Origin: Lycorma delicatula
Lineage: Eukaryota > Arthropoda > Insecta > Hemiptera > Fulgoridae
Direction: 5' to 3'
DNA length: 64,000 bases
Assembly: GCF_047948215.1 (NCBI RefSeq)
Contig: NC_134455.1
Coordinates: 345,426,997 to 345,490,996, forward strand
Shown here one piece after another: positions 58,358 through 64,000 of the stretch. Positions within the stretch are counted from its first letter, which is position 1. Each line of letters opens with the position of its first letter. Under the pieces are notes generated by a model. That model searched no databases. It saw only the letters and a program-made list of their open reading frames with translations, and was not told the origin of the DNA. A program made the position numbers and the translations under genes.

Positions 58358-60480
58358 GTAATTTTCATTTGTTATGTTACCTAATATTTATAAGTGAGTA
58401 TTTTGTGCATATCAATCTATAGAAGAAAATCTGTCATGAAGAAAGCCCGTTTATTGATAGATTTTTGCACCTTATTTACTGTTAGTATAAGATGTGTTGT
58501 AGTAACAGAAAATTTCTATGGCTGCTGTCACATTTTCTCCCACCTTTCACTGTCTATGTACATAATAATGGTTTTGTCACTCTTGATATATCTGCAGCTA
58601 TTTTGGAAACAATGGTATCAAAATTATTAAACCATTTTATTGGAAGAGGTAACTATCTGTAGTTATGTCCATCCATGGATTCAAGGTTATTACATTCAGG
58701 CTTGTTATAAAATTAAGTTATTTGAAGTGAAGACAAAAAGTAGCTGAGATAGCACTAAAGTGATCAGTAAATTATGTGAATAATTTTTATTTTGATGTTC
58801 TAAGTCCTTACATTATGTTTTTTATAATTGTCTTATGCTTTGTCTTTATTTTATGTAGAGGGTTGATTAGTGGTCATTAGCTGTGTTGCCAAAATATATC
58901 ATCTAATACAACAAAATAGTTTTGATGCATACTATTTGTATACAAACAAAATTATATACTAACACTTTTCATCATTTACCTATATTACATTTCTGCTTCC
59001 TTAATAAAATTAAATAATTAACTGTGAAAAAATAGATACCCATCATTATGAATAATGATCATTATGAATTGTATATGAATATAGCATTTTCTGGATCTTG
59101 CTGAGTAGTGCTCACTAGAGTTCAGACATAAAGGATTTTCTCTACAAGCTTCATCTTCATGTGTCTTTTTTACATGTAAACATTGCATCCCTTGATCATC
59201 TTGCACCAAGTGTCTAAAACTCTGATATATAAAACACCTTATTGGCAAAGGAAACTATGCCCTGACATCTGATTGATGGATTCCACCGTGTATTCTTTCT
59301 GGAAGTGATGGTCATTGAATGATAGAACATGTGAGAAAGAAGGGAAATCTCCAACTTGAAGAACATTTTTCAACGGTTTACTCATCAAAACAACACTTTA
59401 GCAGTTTTCGGTATACAACTATGCCTGTGGATAATGTAGTTGCGTATTCCATGGAAGCCCAGTTATAATGTAATGTCAACTAACTTATTTACCTCCAGTA
59501 ATTGGGTTGCATATCATTGCCAGTTTCTATGAACGATCATCCTTTCATCTTTTACTGGAAAATCAACACAATCTGTCATTGCATTAGCTATGATGAAAGG
59601 TCTTGTTTTCAAAATATGACCATTGACACACTTGTAAATATTTTGGACTTCACAGTACTTTGCAAGTCTACACTTTTCCTCTTCACATTGGAAGGATTAG
59701 AGAGTTTGTTTCTGAATGAGAGTGTTTATTCTCAGGGTTATCTGATGTTACCAAATGAAACATTTGTAAATTTTCACTATCCATGAATGCATTTTAAGTC
59801 TTTATCTTTCCAGCTTCTCACCCATTATGAAGTCATAATTTTGGTACATCAGGACTGCCAGACACAGTCCACTTTGAAGTTAAACAATAGATGATCATAC
59901 TTAAATAAGGTGATCATTCAAATAATTAGAAATATTCATTTTTCTAAGTTTCCTGACTGGTTTACTGATGACATGATGAGAGGAGTGGAAGTTTTCACTG
60001 ATCACCTTTGAGATTTTCTTTGTTCATTTCTATTTTCTTTGAATGATGGATTATTTTTAATTAAACATCTTGTGACAAAGTTGTTTGAGACATGGTGTTG
60101 ATACTATAATTTTAACTTCCTGCCAAGAACTTTGCTTCAGGTTCATTCTTTCTATTACCCATTCCTTACTCTACTAATATTTACAGTGTTGTAAATATTT
60201 GTATATTTACAACAATGTTGTATGAGTCGAATTCATCACCTGTATTTACTTATCAGAGAATTATATTTGTTTTCTTTTAATTTTTGTTAAGTTTTCCCTT
60301 TTACCCACTTGGCTCTTCTATGGACCGTACTAAAACAAGTCTACTTTGTATTTTGTTTTTTGGCTTTGATATTTTTCCAATATTTTTCTATTCATTCACT
60401 TTGATTTGTTTTTATTCTTCTTTTTACTCTTAGTAAAGTTTCATCTTTCATTAGACAAGATGATTATCAAATAATGAGGG
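58358..60480. other. Sequence after the last visible haspin exon
   Basis: Presumed haspin intron. I looked for the HRDLHWGN catalytic loop and the DYT block and found neither. The minus strand at 59018-59800 gives somewhat coherent residues (KKTHEDEACRENPLCLN, SSEHYSARSRKCYIH) broken by frameshifts. This may be an old mobile-element protein I do not recognise. Confidence 0.35.
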
Positions 60481-60484
60481 TGAG

Positions 60485-61570
60485 TTATATATAAATCTGA
60501 CTTTTGTTTTTAACATTTATTAGTACTGAATAAAAATACAAAACATATTTATTGATTTTTATATATAATCTTCCTGAAGTTCTACACATTTTTCCCAAAG
60601 GTGGAGAGGTTGTAGATACCTTCTTAAAAGTTTGAGGATATGTCACGAGCCAATTGCGCATGAGAGCTTGTATTTTTTGTTGTTGCTCTGCAATTTTATT
60701 TTCTCCCAGTGCCTTCTTCAATGGCCCAAGTGTAAAGAAATCATTGGGGAATATATCTGAACTGTACAGGGATATTCTAAGGTTTCCCAGTAAATTTTAC
60801 CCAATTTATTCCTATTGTTAGTGATTGTCTGAGGCCTGGCATTGTCATGAAGGTGAATCACTTCTCTGAATTTGTTCCTGTGGACAGCTTTTACTTTGAG
60901 AGTAAGCAGTAGTATGCATTTGTAGTGCGACATTCATGATGACAACCAATTCATTTTTTTCTGGATCCCAAAAAATGGTTGCCAGGATTTTTCCAGCTGA
61001 CAGACAGATTTTCATCTTTACAGGGCAAGGAATGGATGGCACTCCTACACCATTATTATTAAATTGACAAGTTACATGTATTTCACCGATCTCGACTTGG
61101 ATGTCCAATAATGGACCCATGTCTCATCACATGTCGCCTCTTTCCTGTCACCTCTGTTTCAAGTTTCAGGTGAAAAGTCTAGGAAACCACCTTGCACAGA
61201 CTTTGCAGAACCGGAGGTTCTTTGTTATAACGGAGCGGCCATTTCCATGACTAATATAAATTTGCAAAGCAATTTCACTGATCATAAGTTGATGATTGTC
61301 TTCATTGAATTGAACTGAATCATACTTGTCCTTGAACGCCTATTGTGACTTCCAATGTCTGCAGCCTCACAATCCCCTTTAAATTTGGTTCAGTCATAGA
61401 ACTTGGTATGTGACATTGTCATGTCCTCAAACTCCACATGCAGTCTAGTCTAAATTTCAGAGGGTTTGATTCCATCATTCATGGTAATATATTGAGCAAC
61501 CAATGATGGAGTATTTTACTTGGTATGACGCTACTGACTAGAGAGATGCGAATGCTGAAGTGAATTCCAT
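60485..61570 (-). pseudogene. Degenerate mariner transposase
   Basis: Minus-strand blocks: LMISEIALQIYISHGN, KVCARWFPRLFT, DETWVHYWTSKSR-like text across a frameshift, KMKICLSAGKILATIFWDPEK, VIHLHDNARPQT (second Asp), then ALMRNWL near the C-terminus. It shares CLSAGK.LATIFWD with the 29.5 kb copy. Confidence 0.82.
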
Positions 61571-61574
61571 CTTT

Positions 61575-62235
61575 TCCCCAAATCTCCATAACCAATATCT
61601 TTTTATGTCAACGCACTCATGTTCGTGTGCAAGCCATGAAGTTAAAAGTTTGGCTTTATATTTGATTTTATTATATTATATATAATAATAATATTCACCA
61701 GATATAGTTCAAGTAAAAGGTAAGAAAAGTCACCTATCTGTAGGACTTTTAGAGTTTTACTCCATTGTCAGTAGATAAATTGCACACAATTATTAATTAA
61801 AATATATAGTTAAAAATATAGCATAGAATGTCATTCATTATCTTACCATGGTAGATGTAAGAAGTTTTAACTATGACTAGTATATACATACTAATAATTT
61901 AAAAAATTTTAATTATATGTTTTAATTTATAATTGCTTTTAATTCATAAAATTTGTCTGCTGATGATTAAGTAAAACTCTGAAACAGATAGGTTAGTGTT
62001 CTTACCTTTTATTTGATCTTTATCTGGTGGATTTGATTTTGAAATAATTTATTTGATGCAGTAGTGTATAATGTTTGAAAAACATAATATAAATTTTGTT
62101 TTAATTTTGCTGTAAAAAAAATTTGTGAATTCTTTCAGAAAAACATAACAAATAATAAAACATGCTAAATTTGTGAAGTTTAATTTGTAATAATATTTTA
62201 TTTCATAATTTAAAAAAATAAACTTCATTTTTACT
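61575..62235. other. AT-rich sequence, no gene recognised
   Basis: Low complexity. The 72-codon minus frame (62049-62267) is Phe/Tyr/Asn-rich translation of AT-rich DNA. Confidence 0.45.
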
Positions 62236-62379
62236 TCCTTGTATGAAGTTAAGGAAGTAGTGATCATGAAAAATTTCTGTTTTCAGATTTCAATGGAAAT
62301 ATCCATTTTGACCATCCCTGAATCCATTTTGACTAATTTCAGTGCGACTTCAGTACGTATGTATGTGCATATGTATCTT

Positions 62380-62915
62380 GCATAACTAAAAACAATTAGC
62401 CGTAGGATGTTGAAGTTTTTGATTTAGGATTATTGTAACATCAAGTTGTGCACCTCCCCTTTTGATTGCAATTGACTGAACCAAAAGTGTCGAAAAAAGC
62501 CCTAAATCTAAAAAAAAAAATTGGATTTTTAACTTTTTCTTAACTGCAGTAATAAGCCCTCTTTGAAAGCTTTTCAATGATATATCATACGTGGTACTTA
62601 TTTCCATTAGTTCCAGAGTTGTAGCCAAATGAAATATTTGGATCTTAAAAGGGGATGGTACATCGGTTCAAATCAGACTTCATCTCCTTTTTTTTTAACT
62701 TTTTTCTTTTAATCTAAAAATATATATATATATATTTTTTTTAACCTCTGTTAGATCTGGAGGTTAAAATAATTATTAACTTCTGATTGGAAAAAAAAAG
62801 TATCAGAAGTTAATGAAATAGAATTTTATGTACTTTTCATTTAAAAAAAATGTGTATATGTAATTTAATAGGCGTACAAGTAAGTCATGTGGTGTTCACA
62901 CCAGATTTTTTTAAA
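62380..62915 (+). repeat. Dispersed repeat family A, copy 2
   Basis: Counterpart of 19594-20190. The similarity begins around GTAGGATGTTGAAG.TTTTGATT and ends near TAATTTAATAGGCGTACA. About 145 bp upstream (from 62235, starting CTTCCTTGTATGAAGTTAAG) may belong to the same element. Confidence 0.75.
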
Positions 62916-62929
62916 GATGAAGCAGATTC

Positions 62930-63455
62930 TAATTTGTAGTAATTCTAATCCAGGTAAACTGTGTTTATCTAAAAGAGACGTTTATAGTATTTGATATATT
63001 TTAGACATGAAAGATTTATTATTTTACATTAATTAATTTATTTTTATTCAGAATACTGATGTAAATTACATTGATCACATGGTTATATATACGATACTTA
63101 ATTTTGTCATGCTTGTCCATGTATTATTGATATTATAATGTATTATTTATCAAAGTGTAGATAAATGAGTTTTATGTGCTGGGTGGGGATATATAGCTAA
63201 ACTGGCAATTAGCTTCTTGTTACCTACGACTTCCTGTCATGGTACACAATCCACTCTGTTGTATTACTGGGTGAGCAACTTGAAGCTGAGTCAAGCTGGC
63301 TTGAACAGTAATTTAGTGTCACTTTAATGCTGGTATTGTCACTGCTACTATTAGCACCATTATTGGTTGTGTATTTTACCTCTCTCATCTAGTTTTGTCA
63401 GTTGTAAACTGTTAGTGTAGTATTGTTTCACTCTTTATAGTTGTGTTATTCTAAA
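62930..63455. other. AT-rich sequence, no gene recognised
   Basis: No coding or repeat structure that I can pair within the window. Confidence 0.4.
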
Positions 63456-63459
63456 ATAT

Positions 63460-64000
63460 CTTACTTGATTGGAGAAAGGATTGCTATAGTGGGAGCTTAT
63501 GTGCATTTTGGATCCTTTCAAGAAATCTGTCAAATATTAAAAAAATTTCCAAATGCCAGTATGTCCCAGCAAAAAGCAACAGTTATGTATTCAGTTAAAA
63601 AATAATATGATGGTTTCAAATGCAAAATGAAATAGGAAACCTTCTGTTAGGATTCCATAGGCCACAGCCAACACTCAAAAAATAATTTTTTCTGGTCCTA
63701 AAAAATCTGTATTTCAGTTATCAAATTGTAAAATACATAGTTGGTAGGATTCTTCATTATTTAAATATGAAACCATATTGTGTAATAACTGGGCAGCGAC
63801 TTGAAGAGAACAGACAAATTGAAATGTCTTAATTATTGCAACAGGCTTCACAAAAACATTGTCATTGGACAGAGATTTGATGTATTTCACGTTAGACCCT
63901 CAAAGCATGGTTTCATTTATTTGGGCATGTTAATTTGCACAACACCAGATATTGGTTGACTGAAAATCCTCATTAGATGTTTGAGCTTTCATCACTTCAT
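63460..64000 (+). pseudogene. DUF4817/Tc3-like transposase, N-terminal part, runs off the window
   Basis: Frameshifted reading gives ERIAIVGAYVHFGSFQEIC-like text, then RKPSVRIP.ATANTQ, KKSVFQLSN, TGQRLEENRQIEMS-like text, and DEAWFHL-type sequence with the first acidic residue damaged (HGFIYLG), followed by NTRYWLTENPH-like text at the edge. It is the same family as the pieces at 2.1 and 17.5 kb, and the longest of the three. Confidence 0.65.

Overview
This is a 64 kb piece of an AT-rich animal nuclear genome, almost certainly an arthropod and most probably an insect. The evidence is interrupted genes with GT-AG introns of 1.1 to 7.6 kb, a very high load of mariner/Tc1-type transposons, R1-like and Jockey-like non-LTR retrotransposons, an hAT, Helitron pieces and a tRNA-derived SINE. 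Some repeats look hemipteran to me, but that is an impression. I see no bacterial-type operons, CRISPR array, rRNA or intact tRNA gene.

Only two host genes can be supported. Both are partial and they are divergent (head to head). On the minus strand are the first three coding exons of gamma-tubulin complex component 4 (TUBGCP4; ATG at 16599, exons at 16534-16599, 11495-11639 and 3675-3883), running off the left edge. On the plus strand are nine exons of the haspin kinase gene (ATG at 26587, last visible exon 58221-58357), giving about 574 residues and ending early in the kinase N-lobe; the rest must lie right of the window. In both genes the reading frame is kept across every splice junction, which is the strongest support for the models. 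The start codons are 10 kb apart, and both ATG exons seem to be preceded by splice acceptors, so untranslated first exons and promoters probably lie between about 17 and 26.5 kb.

Most of the rest is mobile-element debris. Fifteen mariner-type copies from several lineages can be read by translation (4.8, 6.5, 7.7, 12.3, 22.8, 29.5, 33.9, 38.0, 43.4, 45.5, 47.0, 49.2, 53.3, 54.9 and 60.7 kb). The 54932-56269 copy is nearly intact, with both terminal repeats and a full-length transposase frame broken by only two nonsense codons. A second transposase family with a DUF4817-like helix-turn-helix appears at 2.1, 8.8, 9.3, 17.5 and 63.5 kb. Non-LTR elements lie at 27.0-29.3 (R1-like, minus), 45.8-46.2 (R1-like, plus), 50.7-51.7 (FADD-box family, minus) and 56.3-57.6 kb (Jockey-like, minus, with a piece of the FADD family inside it). 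An hAT transposase at 22.1-25.0 kb is split into two halves in opposite orientation around a mariner. Helitron remnants lie at 25.3 and 32.1 kb.

The less ordinary items are a 2.3 kb element with about 365-bp terminal inverted repeats and a decayed cysteine-containing ORF (40481-42810), two foldback elements (16819-17340 and 48270-48976), a run of haspin exons that could be skipped in frame, and a tandem NAGNAG acceptor in haspin. I found no evidence for a wholly new biological system; the long-TIR element is the best candidate for something poorly described.
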